DNA from: JBBIND01 sp037444075
Lineage (GTDB): Bacteria > Acidobacteriota > Terriglobia > Bryobacterales > Bryobacteraceae
Reading direction: 5' to 3'
Length of the DNA: 64,000 nucleotides
Assembly (NCBI GenBank): GCA_037444075.1
Contig: JBBIND010000010.1
Coordinates: 13,180-77,179, forward strand
Part shown: piece after piece, positions 53,293 through 62,353 of the stretch
Position numbering within the stretch: position 1 is the first letter of the stretch
Layout: each line of letters begins with the position of its first letter
Program-made: the position numbers and the translations under genes
The notes under the pieces: model-generated
What the model was told of the DNA's origin: nothing
The model's database searches: none
Seen by the model: the letters and a program-made list of their open reading frames with translations, nothing else

Positions 53293-53544
53293 CTACCGCT
53301 GGTCAGTGATGGTGCTGCTGGCCTCGGCCTGTTCGATCTGCCGCTGGAGCAGTTGGATATTCCGGCGAAGCTGGTCCGATCGCCGGCTCTCACGCTGCAT
53401 CGCCCCCCGCAGCTGTTCCAGTTCCTGTTGAAGGGTGGCCTCATCCAAGCGGGCCTGGTCAAGGGCCTTCTCCATCTCCCAAATCCGCGATTGGCCGACG
53501 TAGCGCGCCATCTCTTCCACGGCCTCCCCCTCGGGGCGCTTCAA
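53293..53544 (-). CDS. Small coiled-coil protein next to the JAMM protein
   Basis: An 83-residue protein dominated by heptads (LDQARLDEATLQQELEQLRG, LRRNIQLLQRQIEQAEASS) with no signal peptide. The TTG start at 53544 overlaps the stop of the JAMM gene; an ATG at 53511 preceded by an AG-rich stretch is a good alternative. It probably pairs with itself or with the JAMM protein. Function is unknown. Confidence 0.65.
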   Translation of the reverse strand: MKRPEGEAVEEMARYVGQSRIWEMEKALDQARLDEATLQQELEQLRGAMQRESRRSDQLRRNIQLLQRQIEQAEASSTITDQR

Positions 53545-54728
53545 ACCATTCGCAGCAGCACGTCGTCAGATTGGCGGGCATAGGTAAGGCTGGCCTTGCG
53601 CAGTTCTTCTTTGTTGAGCTTGATCTGGCGGTTCACGGAACCGTCCTTCACCAGCAATTCTGCTTCCTCGGCGGCCAAAATTGCCGGCGCTCCCCGGTTC
53701 CAGTGGACGCGCAGTTGCCCTTCCACGTCCTCTACTCCCAAGGAAATGCCCGTCGCCGCTTCGGTGGAAACAACTCGATAGTAATAGGCTGAGCCGACCA
53801 TCGCGGCGGCCACCAGGACGGCCACCCACAGCACCCCCCAACGCATCCGCGTGCGCGGAGGTTCAGCCAGCAAAGCCGGAGGCACGGGGGCCGGGATGTC
53901 TGGCTGAGGCGGAACCCGTTCAGGCGCCGCCCTCGGGGGGGCTACTTCCTCCTCGCGGCGGAGGTCCGCACTCGCCAGTGATCGCCGCCAAGGCCCTCTT
54001 TCAGGTTCGTCCAGGCGCCGGGAGCCGGGCTCGCCGCGCAGCCAATCAGACAGCTCAGTGGACGGCGTGGGTGGGGCTGCGCGTGTGCGCCGCGGCTCAT
54101 CGTCTCCACGCGCGGGCCTCCGGCTTGGCCGCTGCCCCGCCCGCTCTTCGAACTGAGGCGGCGCCGATAGATCCGGTGGCAGACTCAGCGGGCGGCGTTC
54201 AATCAGCATCGCCTCGCTTTCCGGGTCGCTGAGGAGTTCGCCTGACTCATCCTTGGCGAAGAACAGCGCTCGGGTGGCCGGCTCCGCGGTGGGGCGCAAC
54301 AGCAAGGCCACCTGCCAGAATTGCCCGAAATGCCGGTTATGAAGTTCGATATCCTCCGGCGTGAGCGACAGGCCGCTGCGCGTGTGGCTGTGGAACCAAC
54401 CCAGCGGCTCCAGCCCGCGGAGCTCAGGTTCCTGGCGGGCCTCGGCCAGATCCTGCTGCAGTTGCTCGTGGTCCTCATCGCTCAAACGGAAGCCGGGTCC
54501 TCTGGCATGGGAGCAGTGGATGGGGCGCCAGTCGAGGATTTGGATACTGTTCTCCGCGCGTTTCCCGTACAGAACGCCGCCTAACTCGACGCCGCCGTGA
54601 GCGATACGTTTGAACCCTTCATGGGCTTCCAGCCGTATGCGCTCCATGACGTCCAGTTTGTAGTCGACCGTGAGGTTCGAGGTCGGCGAACGCCAAGTGC
54701 CGCTACTGGTGTCGGGAGAAGAAGACAC
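53541..54728 (-). CDS. Membrane-anchored JAMM/MPN-domain protein
   Basis: A ~395-residue protein. Its cytoplasmic N-half is a JAMM metalloprotease-type domain: GGVELGGVLYG with the glutamate, and WFHSHTRSGLSLTPEDIELH matching HxH-x7-(S/T)-x2-D, with threonine where serine is usual. A long Pro/Arg-rich linker (about 80 residues) leads to one transmembrane helix (WGVLWVAVLVAAAMVGSAYY) and a periplasmic module resembling fibronectin type III (VEGQLRVHWNRGAP). GTG at 54728 follows GAGGCATCT; an earlier TTG is possible. Substrate and partner are unknown; the coiled-coil gene follows. Confidence 0.75.
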   Translation of the reverse strand: MSSSPDTSSGTWRSPTSNLTVDYKLDVMERIRLEAHEGFKRIAHGGVELGGVLYGKRAENSIQILDWRPIHCSHARGPGFRLSDEDHEQLQQDLAEARQEPELRGLEPLGWFHSHTRSGLSLTPEDIELHNRHFGQFWQVALLLRPTAEPATRALFFAKDESGELLSDPESEAMLIERRPLSLPPDLSAPPQFEERAGQRPSRRPARGDDEPRRTRAAPPTPSTELSDWLRGEPGSRRLDEPERGPWRRSLASADLRREEEVAPPRAAPERVPPQPDIPAPVPPALLAEPPRTRMRWGVLWVAVLVAAAMVGSAYYYRVVSTEAATGISLGVEDVEGQLRVHWNRGAPAILAAEEAELLVKDGSVNRQIKLNKEELRKASLTYARQSDDVLLRMV

Positions 54729-54946
54729 AGATGCCTCTACCACAGTTTTATCCGGCCTCCTTGCAGGCGGCAAGAGGCCAAGCGGCAAATGGGGGATAAA
54801 TCACACCGCAACACAGGCTCCCGGTACTATTACGTTCAGGGGAACGCCTGAGAGGAACCGAAGGCCTCGTTTCCGCAGCTTGCTCTGTACGGGTGTCTTT
54901 TTGCAGATAGTTTTCGCAAACAATGATATAGTTGGGGTGCTTGCGA

Positions 54947-56236
54947 GTGAAAAGAACTCTCTTACTGCTTTCTGTTGGGGTGCTGGCGGCTCAGGCAGCG
55001 ACGCCGCCGGTGGTGGCGGTCTCCATCGACAAGGTGGTTCATCCGATCACGGTGGAGATAGTCAGCCGGGCTCTTCTGCAGGCTGAAAAGGAACAGGCCG
55101 GGGCCGTGCTGATACGATTGAACACCCCCGGGGGATTCCTCGAGGCGACGCGGGAAGTGATTGAGAAGATCATCGCTTCTCCGGTCCCGGTGATCACCTA
55201 CGTCACGCCCAGCGGAGGGCGGGCGTCCTCGGCGGGCTTCTTCGTGCTGGCGGCTGGCGACATAGCGGCGATGGCTCCTGGCACGAATACCGGAGCAGCC
55301 TCGCCGGTTCTGCTGGGGCAGCAAATGGACCCGGTGATGCGCCGCAAAGCCGAGAGCGATGCCGCCGCGGCTTTGCGCAGCCTGGTGGAAAAACGCGGGC
55401 GCAACAGCGCACTGGCGGAAAAGGCGGTGCTCGAAGCCAAGGCTTTCACCGAGCAGGAGGCGCTCAACAACAACCTGATCGAGGTAGTGGCCACCGACGA
55501 GCGGCACCTGTTTGAGCAGATTCACGGACGCGAAGTGGTGCGCGTGGATGGCCGCAAGCAGAAGCTGGTGGTGGCGGGCGCGCAAGTGGTTGAATATGAA
55601 TTGAGCGTGCGCGAGAAGATGGTGACTTCCATCAGCGATCCCAACGTGGCATTCATTCTGTTGATCTTGGGCGCCTTGGGGGTCTACCTGGAGTTTAGTT
55701 CTCCGGGGCTGATCCTGCCCGGCGTGGCGGGCGGCATTCTGCTGCTGCTGGGCCTGTCGGCCCTTTCGGTGGTGCCCATCAACTGGATTGGCGTGGCGTT
55801 GCTCGTGCTGGCGGTGGCGCTCTTCGTCCTGGAAGCGAAATTTGCCTCGCACGGAATACTCGGCGCGGGAGGGGCGGTGGCCATGATCCTGGGAGCCCTG
55901 CTGCTCGTAGAGGGTCCGCCGGAAGTCCGCATCCGGCTGAGCACCGCCCTGGGAGTCACGCTGCCGTTTGCCCTGATCACTGGCTTTCTGGTCTCTTTGG
56001 TCATTCGCGCCCGGTCACGCAAGGTGGTCACAGGAGAAACGGGCATGCTGGGCGAGATCGGCATTGCCCATGACGCGATCCAACGCGAGGGCAGGGTATT
56101 CGTTCACGGCGAGTTTTGGGAGGCCGTCAGCCGCGAGCCGGTGCCGGCGGGGGCGCGCGTCAGGATTTTGGCAGTAGAGAACTTGAAATTGAGGGTAGAA
56201 CCCGTCAAGGAGGAATCGGAAAATGGGCTTATTTGA
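54947..56236 (+). CDS. NfeD-family membrane serine protease (ClpP-type), long form
   Basis: A 429-residue protein with a signal segment (VKRTLLLLSVGVLAAQAA), a ClpP-like serine protease domain (VLIRLNTPGGFLEATREVIE, GGRASSAGFFVLAAGDIAAM with the catalytic serine, lysine about 40 residues on), a multi-helix NfeD membrane region and a C-terminal OB-fold (GETGMLGEIGIAHDAIQR, GRVFVHGEFWEAVSREPV). It cuts stomatin-like partners in archaea and partners with SPFH proteins. The GTG at 54947 gives the natural leader; the stomatin gene starts 14 bases before its stop. Confidence 0.93.
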   Translation: MKRTLLLLSVGVLAAQAATPPVVAVSIDKVVHPITVEIVSRALLQAEKEQAGAVLIRLNTPGGFLEATREVIEKIIASPVPVITYVTPSGGRASSAGFFVLAAGDIAAMAPGTNTGAASPVLLGQQMDPVMRRKAESDAAAALRSLVEKRGRNSALAEKAVLEAKAFTEQEALNNNLIEVVATDERHLFEQIHGREVVRVDGRKQKLVVAGAQVVEYELSVREKMVTSISDPNVAFILLILGALGVYLEFSSPGLILPGVAGGILLLLGLSALSVVPINWIGVALLVLAVALFVLEAKFASHGILGAGGAVAMILGALLLVEGPPEVRIRLSTALGVTLPFALITGFLVSLVIRARSRKVVTGETGMLGEIGIAHDAIQREGRVFVHGEFWEAVSREPVPAGARVRILAVENLKLRVEPVKEESENGLI

Positions 56237-57020
56237 CATCCCTACGATCGCAATTGTCATTGTCGTGCTGTACCTGGTTTCTGCCATCAAGATTCTGTCA
56301 GAGTATGAGCGCGGCGTGATCTTCCGGCTAGGCAGGGTTCTGCCTCGCCCGAAGGGACCGGGCATCATTCTGGTGTTCGCGCCCATTGACAGGATGGTCC
56401 GCGTGTCGCTGCGTGTGGAGACGATGGAAGTGCCGCCGCAGGACCTGGTCACACGCGACAACGTCACCGTGAAGGTCAACGCCGTGATCTACTTCCGGGT
56501 GATTGACCCCAACCGCGCCGTACTCGAAGTCACCAACTATCTGTATGCCACTTCGCAGTTGGCGCAGACCACTTTGCGCAGCGTGCTGGGTGAGGTCGAA
56601 CTGGATGAGTTGCTCAGCCAGCGTGAAAAGCTCAATGTCCGGCTGCAATCCGTGCTGGACAAGCACACCGGACCCTGGGGCGTGAAGGTGGCTATGGTCG
56701 AGGTCAAGCAGGTGGATCTGCCGGAGATCATGATCCGGGCCATCGCCAAGCAGGCTGAAGCGGAACGCGAGCGCCGGGCCAAAGTCATCCACGCCGAGGG
56801 TGAGTTCGTCGCGGCGGAGAAACTGACGATGGCGGCGGAACTGATTCAGCGGCAACCCACGGCCATCCAACTGCGCTACCTCCAGACTCTGGTAGAGATA
56901 GGCGCCGAAAAGAACACCACGGTTGTTTTCCCGCTGCCTGTCGATATATTCTCTTCAGTGAGTCAGCTACTGAAGCATTACTCAGACGCCAAGTCTGAAC
57001 CAGGACAAGGAGGGCAATAG
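56223..57020 (+). CDS. SPFH/stomatin-like slipin
   Basis: A 265-residue membrane protein with an N-terminal helix (IPTIAIVIVVLYLVSAIKIL) and an SPFH/PHB domain (SEYERGVIFRLGRVLPRPKG, VTRDNVTVKVNAVIYFRVID) followed by a coiled coil (QAEAERERRAKVIHAEGEFV). It scaffolds membrane microdomains and is a substrate of NfeD. AAGGAGGAATCGGAAA precedes the ATG and its start overlaps the NfeD end by 14 bases, the classical operon pair. Confidence 0.95.
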   Translation: MGLFDIPTIAIVIVVLYLVSAIKILSEYERGVIFRLGRVLPRPKGPGIILVFAPIDRMVRVSLRVETMEVPPQDLVTRDNVTVKVNAVIYFRVIDPNRAVLEVTNYLYATSQLAQTTLRSVLGEVELDELLSQREKLNVRLQSVLDKHTGPWGVKVAMVEVKQVDLPEIMIRAIAKQAEAERERRAKVIHAEGEFVAAEKLTMAAELIQRQPTAIQLRYLQTLVEIGAEKNTTVVFPLPVDIFSSVSQLLKHYSDAKSEPGQGGQ

Positions 57021-57050
57021 CGGCGCGCCGGGCACCCGGCTGCTGGTCAC

Positions 57051-57686
57051 ATGTCTAGAGGCGAAGAAGGCGATTTCGAACTGATCCTCGGCCACAAGCA
57101 ACTTCTGGCAGTGTTCTTTATTCTGGTTTTCCTGCTGGGAGTGTTTTTTGTGATGGGCTACGTCGTGGGGCGGAGCTTGAACCCCGCGCTGACGCAGGAC
57201 AAGCAAGCCATGCAGCCCGCCGAGACGCAGGAAGCGCCCCCCCTTATCGTGACCGGGGAGGGCGTTTCTGAGCCAGCACACGCCGAAGCTCTGCGTGAAC
57301 CGGGAAGGGCGGCACTCATTCCGCCGCCCGAGGCAGTGAAGACTCCGCCGCCTCAGACTGCCCAGCCTTCGGCGGCAGCGATGGAGACGGCTCCGCCGAA
57401 ACGGGAGCCTCCGCCCCCCGCGCCACCGGCTCCTGAGGTTGCCTCCGGGGAACCACGCCCGGGACAGACGTACATCCAGGTGAGCGCCGTTAAGCCCGAG
57501 GATGCCGAGTTACTGGTAAGCGCGTTGAAACGAAGCGGTCTCCCGGCCCAACATGCCGCCTCCCCGAAGCCGGAATTGCGGCGCGTATTGGTAGGTCCCT
57601 ACAGTGACGGCGCCGCGATTTCCAAGGCGAAAGAGGATCTGGCAAAATTGGGTTTTACGAAGACCTTCGTCCAGACCTATCGGTGA
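57051..57686 (+). CDS. SPOR-domain membrane protein
   Basis: A 211-residue protein with a transmembrane helix near residue 22-42 (AVFFILVFLLGVFFVMGYVV), a Pro/Ala/Glu-rich periplasmic linker and a C-terminal SPOR domain (TYIQVSAVKPEDAELLVSAL, RRVLVGPYSDGAAISKAKED, LAKLGFTKTFVQ). SPOR domains bind denuded septal peptidoglycan, so it may localise to the division site. Its stop overlaps the start of lipA (GTGA). Confidence 0.85.
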   Translation: MSRGEEGDFELILGHKQLLAVFFILVFLLGVFFVMGYVVGRSLNPALTQDKQAMQPAETQEAPPLIVTGEGVSEPAHAEALREPGRAALIPPPEAVKTPPPQTAQPSAAAMETAPPKREPPPPAPPAPEVASGEPRPGQTYIQVSAVKPEDAELLVSALKRSGLPAQHAASPKPELRRVLVGPYSDGAAISKAKEDLAKLGFTKTFVQTYR

Positions 57687-58648
57687 CACTGCCGGATTCA
57701 ACTGAACGCCTGAGCGCCACTCGCGGGGAATTTGTGCAAATCGCCGGCGCAACCCGCGCGCCCGACCGCCGCCAGCGGCTGCCGGTCTGGCTGCGCTCCG
57801 GAAGAGCGCACCACGAATCGGTGACCGGCCTGAGGGCTCGCCTGAAGTTGTCCCACCTGCATACCGTGTGCGAGTCCGCGCGCTGCCCAAACATGCACGA
57901 GTGCTTCCACCGCGGCACGGCCACCTTCATGATTCTCGGCAACCTGTGCACCCGCGGCTGCGGTTTCTGCGCGGTTCCCAAGGGTTCGCCCGCGCGCGGC
58001 GGTTTCAGTCCGGACTCTGAGGAACCCGCCCGCGTGGGACGGATGGCTGCGTCGATGAAGTTGAGCCACGTAGTGGTCACCAGCGTCAATCGCGACGACC
58101 TGCCGGACGGCGGTGCGGAACACTTTGCCGAAACCGTGCGCGAGTTGCGGCGGCAGCTGCCGCAAGCGCGGATAGAGGTGCTGACTCCGGACTTCCAGGG
58201 CGATTTGGCGGCCGTGCGGCGGGTGCTTGACGCCGGTCCAGACATTTTCAACCACAACCTGGAAACCGTCGCCCGGCTTTACGCTCGTGTGCGGCCTCAG
58301 GCCGTTTACGAGCGTTCGCTGGCAGTGCTGCGCTCGGCCAAACTTCAGAGCACGCAGTTGCTGGTCAAGTCCGGCCTGATGGCGGGCTTGGGGGAGGAGG
58401 TGGCCGAAGTGGAGGAAGCTCTTGGCCACCTGCGTCAGGCGGGTGTCGACGTGGTCACCATCGGGCAATACCTCCAGCCGACGCGGCGGAATCTGCCGGT
58501 TGCGGCTTACATTCCTCCGCAGCAATTCGACGCCTACCGCGGCTATGGCCTGGCACTCGGGTTCCGGGCAGTCTTCAGCGGACCCCTGGTGCGCAGTTCC
58601 TATATGGCGGATAGAGTAAGCGCCGAAGCCTTGGCGCAAACGCCGTGA
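57683..58648 (+). CDS. lipA: Lipoyl synthase
   Basis: A 321-residue radical SAM enzyme that inserts two sulfurs into octanoyl domains to make lipoate. The auxiliary cluster cysteines are in CESARCPNMHEC (Cys63, 68, 74), and the radical SAM cluster in CTRGCGFC (Cys89, 93, 96), exactly as in the family. The GTG at 57683 overlaps the previous stop and the next gene starts in its own stop, so it is tightly coupled. No lipB is in the window. Confidence 0.97.
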   Translation: MTLPDSTERLSATRGEFVQIAGATRAPDRRQRLPVWLRSGRAHHESVTGLRARLKLSHLHTVCESARCPNMHECFHRGTATFMILGNLCTRGCGFCAVPKGSPARGGFSPDSEEPARVGRMAASMKLSHVVVTSVNRDDLPDGGAEHFAETVRELRRQLPQARIEVLTPDFQGDLAAVRRVLDAGPDIFNHNLETVARLYARVRPQAVYERSLAVLRSAKLQSTQLLVKSGLMAGLGEEVAEVEEALGHLRQAGVDVVTIGQYLQPTRRNLPVAAYIPPQQFDAYRGYGLALGFRAVFSGPLVRSSYMADRVSAEALAQTP

Positions 58649-60105
58649 ACCCGGCCCTGGCGCTCCTTAGCGGCGTCCTTCTTGTCCTGGTGCATCCCCG
58701 CGCGGACCTGTGGTGGCTGTCGCCAGTGGCGCTGGTGCCCCTGCTTCTGGCCTGCCAACGCGAGCAAAGACCTCGCCGCAGGTTGCTGCTCGGCCTGGCA
58801 GCGGGAACAGTTTACTGGTTCGGTGTCTGTTATTGGATTCAACAGGTGCTGGCCGAGCACGGCGGACTGGAAGGCGCCGGAAGTTGGGCGGTCTTCATGC
58901 TCTTCTGCCTGGCCAAGGCCGCGCACCTGGCCGTCTTCGCCTGGCTGGCGGGTTACTTCCTCGACCGTCCCTGGGGCGTGCCGGCCGCCGCCGCCCTCTG
59001 GGCAGGGCTGGAGCGTACTCACGGGCCGCTTGGTTTCGCCTGGTTGAACCTGGGCGAGGCCGGCCTGGAATGGGCGCCGCTGGTGCGGCTGGCTCCTCTG
59101 GTGGGTGTCTATGGAATGTCCTTTGTCCTGGCTCTGGCGAACGCCTCCCTTGCGGTGAGGCGGCCGCGCGCGCTGCTCTGGCTGTTGGTGCTGCCGGCGG
59201 TTTTGCTGTTGCCGGCCCTCCCGGAAGCGGAAGAGGGCCGCGAGGAGGCAGTGGTCGTGCAACCCAACATCAGCGAGGACGCCTACAGCTGGAACACCGC
59301 CGCCACGGACCGCCTGGTGAACCGCCTTGTCTTGATGTCGCTCGAAGAATCCTCCCGAAGCAGCCGCCCGCCCCGCTACGTCATCTGGCCGGAGATGCCG
59401 GCGCCCCTGTATTACTATGACGACGCGCGGTTCCGGGAGCAGGCGACCATCGTGGCGCGGACGGGCAGAGCGCCGCTGTTGTTCGGGACCGTAGCGTTTA
59501 CGCGCGAGGGAGCGCCGCTGAATTCCGTTTTGATGCTGGGTCCGGACGGAGCGCCGGTGGAGCGCTACGACAAGATGACCCTGGTGCCTTTCGGTGAATA
59601 TGTGCCTGCTTTCTTCGGCTTCGTCAACCGCATTACCAAAGAAGCCGGGGATTTCGTGCCGGGCTCCCGAAGAGTCCTGTTTCCCTCAGATGGCCGGCAG
59701 GCGGGGGTTTTCATCTGCTACGAATCCGTCTTCCCTTACAATGTGCGCAGGTTCGTGGATGACGGCGCGGAGGTTCTGTTCAACCTCTCGAACGACGGCT
59801 ACTTCGGCGACACGGCGGCGCGCCCGCAGCACTTGAGGATGGTGCGCACGCGCGCGGCGGAAAACGCCCGCTGGATTCTGCGCGCCACCAATGACGGCAT
59901 CACCGCGGCGATTGACCCTGCCGGGCGCATCGTCGAGCGGTTGCCGGCGAGGCAGGAAGCTTCCGCGCGCTTGCGGTTCTCTTTTGAACAAAGACGAACG
60001 CCCTATACGCGCCTCGGGGACTGGTTCGCGTGGAGTTGCCTCGTAGCCGGAGCCGGCGCCGCTTTTGCCGGAGCCGTGGGCGGGCGCGCTAGCCGTGCCG
60101 TATGA
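58645..60105 (+). CDS. lnt: Apolipoprotein N-acyltransferase
   Basis: A 486-residue membrane enzyme that adds the third acyl chain to lipoproteins. Six or more hydrophobic helices precede a nitrilase-like periplasmic domain with the triad Glu250 (YVIWPEMPAP), Lys310 (YDKMTLVPFGEYVP) and Cys358 (GVFICYESVFPYN). The GTG start overlaps the stop of lipA. It complements the lipoproteins seen here (RND adaptor, TatT). The 3' end overlaps the convergent GTPase gene by 17 bases. Confidence 0.95.
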   Translation: MNPALALLSGVLLVLVHPRADLWWLSPVALVPLLLACQREQRPRRRLLLGLAAGTVYWFGVCYWIQQVLAEHGGLEGAGSWAVFMLFCLAKAAHLAVFAWLAGYFLDRPWGVPAAAALWAGLERTHGPLGFAWLNLGEAGLEWAPLVRLAPLVGVYGMSFVLALANASLAVRRPRALLWLLVLPAVLLLPALPEAEEGREEAVVVQPNISEDAYSWNTAATDRLVNRLVLMSLEESSRSSRPPRYVIWPEMPAPLYYYDDARFREQATIVARTGRAPLLFGTVAFTREGAPLNSVLMLGPDGAPVERYDKMTLVPFGEYVPAFFGFVNRITKEAGDFVPGSRRVLFPSDGRQAGVFICYESVFPYNVRRFVDDGAEVLFNLSNDGYFGDTAARPQHLRMVRTRAAENARWILRATNDGITAAIDPAGRIVERLPARQEASARLRFSFEQRRTPYTRLGDWFAWSCLVAGAGAAFAGAVGGRASRAV

Positions 60106-61162
60106 GCAGCACGTCGCCGTCGTTCACCACGTACTCCTTGCCTTCCAGCCGCAGCAAGCCTTTTTCGCGGGCCAGAGCGTAGCTGCCGCACTCAGCCAGG
60201 CTCTTCCAGCCGATCACTTCGGCCCGGATAAAGCGCTGCTCGAAATCCGTGTGGATTGAGCCCGCCGCCTTCAGGGCGCTCGTGCCCACAGGCACCGGCC
60301 AGGCCCGCGCCTCGTTCTCGCCTACGGTCAGGAAGGTGATCAAGCCTAGCAGGGAATAGGCGGCCGTTACCAGGCGCTCCATGCCCGACTCGGGCAGGCC
60401 ATAGGTGGACAGATACTCGGGCGCCTCCTCGGGCGCCAGCTCAGCCAGTTCGGCTTCAATCTTGCCGCAGATGGCCACCACGTTGATTCCGGGACGCCCG
60501 GCCAGAGGCCCTTCCTTGTATTCCCGCTCGATTTGGTGCAGGCGCGGGGCCTGTTCTTCGCCCAGGTTCAGGACGCAGAGCAACGGCTTTTGCGAGAGAA
60601 ACTGGTATCCGCGCAGGCGCTTTTCGTCCTCGCCCGTCAACTCGAGCGTCCGCAAAGGCGCGTTCTCTTCCAGCCGGGCTTTGCACTGCTCGAGCAACTC
60701 GAACTCCTGGTCGAGTTCCGGGTTCTTGATCTTCTTCCGGTCCTTCTCGAGCTTCTCCAGGCGCTTTTCGATCATGCCCAGGTCGCTGAGCATGAGTTCG
60801 AGCTCGACGTCTTCCAGGTCGCGCAGCGGGTCAACGGTGATCTTTTCGTGCGGTACGGTGTCGTCTTCGAACACGCGCAGCACGTGGGCCATGGAATCCA
60901 CCAGGCGCAGGCTGGCCAGGTAACCGGGGTCGCGCAGCGTTTCACGCGACACGGCGGGGAAGTCCAGCAGGTCAATCGTAGCGTGCGTCAGTTTCGGCGT
61001 CTGAAAGACCTCGGCCAGGGTATCGACTCTGGCGTCCGGGACGCGCGCCACCCCCCGGCGTGCTTCCAGGGAACCAATGCGCCCGGGTTCGTGAGCGCCC
61101 GTGAGAATCGTGAACAAAGACGACTTGCCCGTCATGGGCAATCCGATGATGGCTGTTTGCAT
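60089..61162 (-). CDS. ychF: YchF/OLA1-family GTPase-like ATPase
   Basis: A 357-residue protein of the Obg-related YchF family: P-loop GLPMTGKSSLFT, a coiled-coil middle (EKRLEKLEKDRKKIKNPELD) and a C-terminal TGS domain (LEGKEYVVNDGDVLLIRHG). The NxxE motif of YchF (LLCVLNLGEE) is present in place of NKxD, as expected for ATP preference. The P-loop Asn-Val-Gly is Met-Thr-Gly here, unlike E. coli. It is thought to bind ribosomes and regulate stress responses. Confidence 0.9.
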   Translation of the reverse strand: MQTAIIGLPMTGKSSLFTILTGAHEPGRIGSLEARRGVARVPDARVDTLAEVFQTPKLTHATIDLLDFPAVSRETLRDPGYLASLRLVDSMAHVLRVFEDDTVPHEKITVDPLRDLEDVELELMLSDLGMIEKRLEKLEKDRKKIKNPELDQEFELLEQCKARLEENAPLRTLELTGEDEKRLRGYQFLSQKPLLCVLNLGEEQAPRLHQIEREYKEGPLAGRPGINVVAICGKIEAELAELAPEEAPEYLSTYGLPESGMERLVTAAYSLLGLITFLTVGENEARAWPVPVGTSALKAAGSIHTDFEQRFIRAEVIGWKSLAECGSYALAREKGLLRLEGKEYVVNDGDVLLIRHG

Positions 61163-61176
61163 ACGAGCTGAACCTG

Positions 61177-62145
61177 TCAGAGGGGGACGGCCATCGACGC
61201 GAGTATCTGCTCCAGGAGGCGGTCGACGGCATCGGCGCCCCTCTGCGCCAACGCCACGCGCGGGTTGAGCCTCACGCGGTGCGCAAAAACGGGCACCACC
61301 AGGCGTTTCACGTCATCCGGGATGACATAGTCGCGCTTTTCGAGCAGCGCCAGCGCCTGAGCGGCGCGGAACAGCGCCTGCGCGCCGCGCGGGCTGACGC
61401 CCAGCGATAGCGATTCGTGCTGCCTGGTCTGTTCCACCACCGCCATCAGGTAGTCCGTGACGGCATCCGCCACGCGCACATCGCGGACCTGAGCCTGCAA
61501 CGTCAATAATTCCTCGGCGGGCAAGACGGGCGCCACGCCGGCGGAGGCGTCGTCGTGTGGTTGGTGCAGAATCTTGCGCTCGCTCTCCGGGTCAGGGTAC
61601 CCGATGCGGAGCCGCAAAAGGAACCGGTCGAGTTGCGATTCAGGCAGGGGATAAGTGCCGTGGTGCTCGAGCGGATTTTGCGTGGCAACCACCATGAAGG
61701 GCTCCGGCAGGCGGTGGGAGCGCCCATCGATGGTGACCTGCCGCTCGTTCATGGCTTCGAGCAGCGCGGACTGCGTTTTCGGCGTCGTGCGGTTGATTTC
61801 ATCCGCCAGAAGGAAACTCGTGAAAATGGGGCCGGGTTTGAACTCGAACTCGCCGCAGTGGGCGTTGTAGACGGTGACGCCGAGCACGTCGCTCGGCAGC
61901 ATGTCACTCGTGAACTGCAGGCGATGGAAGAGGCAGTCCACCGAGCGCGCCAGTGCGTGCGCTAACGTGGTTTTGCCGACGCCGGGAACGTCTTCGATCA
62001 GCAGGTGCCCCTTGGCCAGCAGGCAGACCAAAGCCAGCCGGATCACTTCGGCTTTGCCTCGCAGCGCCTGACCGATGGAAGCTTCCAGGTCGTGCAGCTT
62101 GGAGAAGGCTACCGGCGGGGTGGCGATGATTTCCCGCTGGCTCAT
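61177..62145 (-). CDS. MoxR-type AAA+ ATPase
   Basis: A 322-residue AAA+ protein with Walker A at EDVPGVGKTTLAHAL (about residue 51-62), Walker B and sensor in FLLADEINRTTPKTQSALLE, and the C-terminal lid (LSLGVSPRGAQALFRAAQAL). MoxR proteins act as chaperones for von Willebrand-domain proteins; none is adjacent in the window. The ATG at 62145 sits 10 bases after a TATTAT, so a leaderless transcript is likely. Confidence 0.93.
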   Translation of the reverse strand: MSQREIIATPPVAFSKLHDLEASIGQALRGKAEVIRLALVCLLAKGHLLIEDVPGVGKTTLAHALARSVDCLFHRLQFTSDMLPSDVLGVTVYNAHCGEFEFKPGPIFTSFLLADEINRTTPKTQSALLEAMNERQVTIDGRSHRLPEPFMVVATQNPLEHHGTYPLPESQLDRFLLRLRIGYPDPESERKILHQPHDDASAGVAPVLPAEELLTLQAQVRDVRVADAVTDYLMAVVEQTRQHESLSLGVSPRGAQALFRAAQALALLEKRDYVIPDDVKRLVVPVFAHRVRLNPRVALAQRGADAVDRLLEQILASMAVPL

Positions 62146-62159
62146 TACACTGCTATAAT
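62131..62159 (+). promoter_or_regulatory. Candidate promoter of tRNA-Val
   Basis: TATAAT at 62154-62159 with TTCCCG 17 bases upstream (62131-62136). The same AT run, read leftward, gives a TATTAT for moxR. Confidence 0.45.
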
Positions 62160-62212
62160 AGCGGATTCGAGGCGCCGGGCGTGTCCTGCGTCTCCCTTTC
62201 CGAACACCGTTA

Positions 62213-62289
62213 GGGCGCGTAGCTCAGTTGGTTAGAGCGCCTGCTTCACACGCAGGAGGTCACAGGTTCGAGTCCTGTCGCGCCCACCA
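62213..62289 (+). tRNA. tRNA-Val (anticodon CAC), CCA encoded
   Basis: Cloverleaf with acceptor stem GGGCGCG/CGCGCCC, D-arm GCTCAGTTGGTTAGAGC, anticodon stem-loop CCTGC-TTCACAC-GCAGG, T-arm ACAGG-TTCGAGT-CCTGT and an encoded CCA tail (62287-62289). The loop places CAC at positions 34-36, for GTG codons. It marks the border to the disrupted region at the window end. Confidence 0.95.
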
Positions 62290-62353
62290 TAAACCTCATA
62301 ATCCTCAATCAAGTAGCGCCGCGCATCCCGCCGCTATTGCTTTTCCACGGTTT

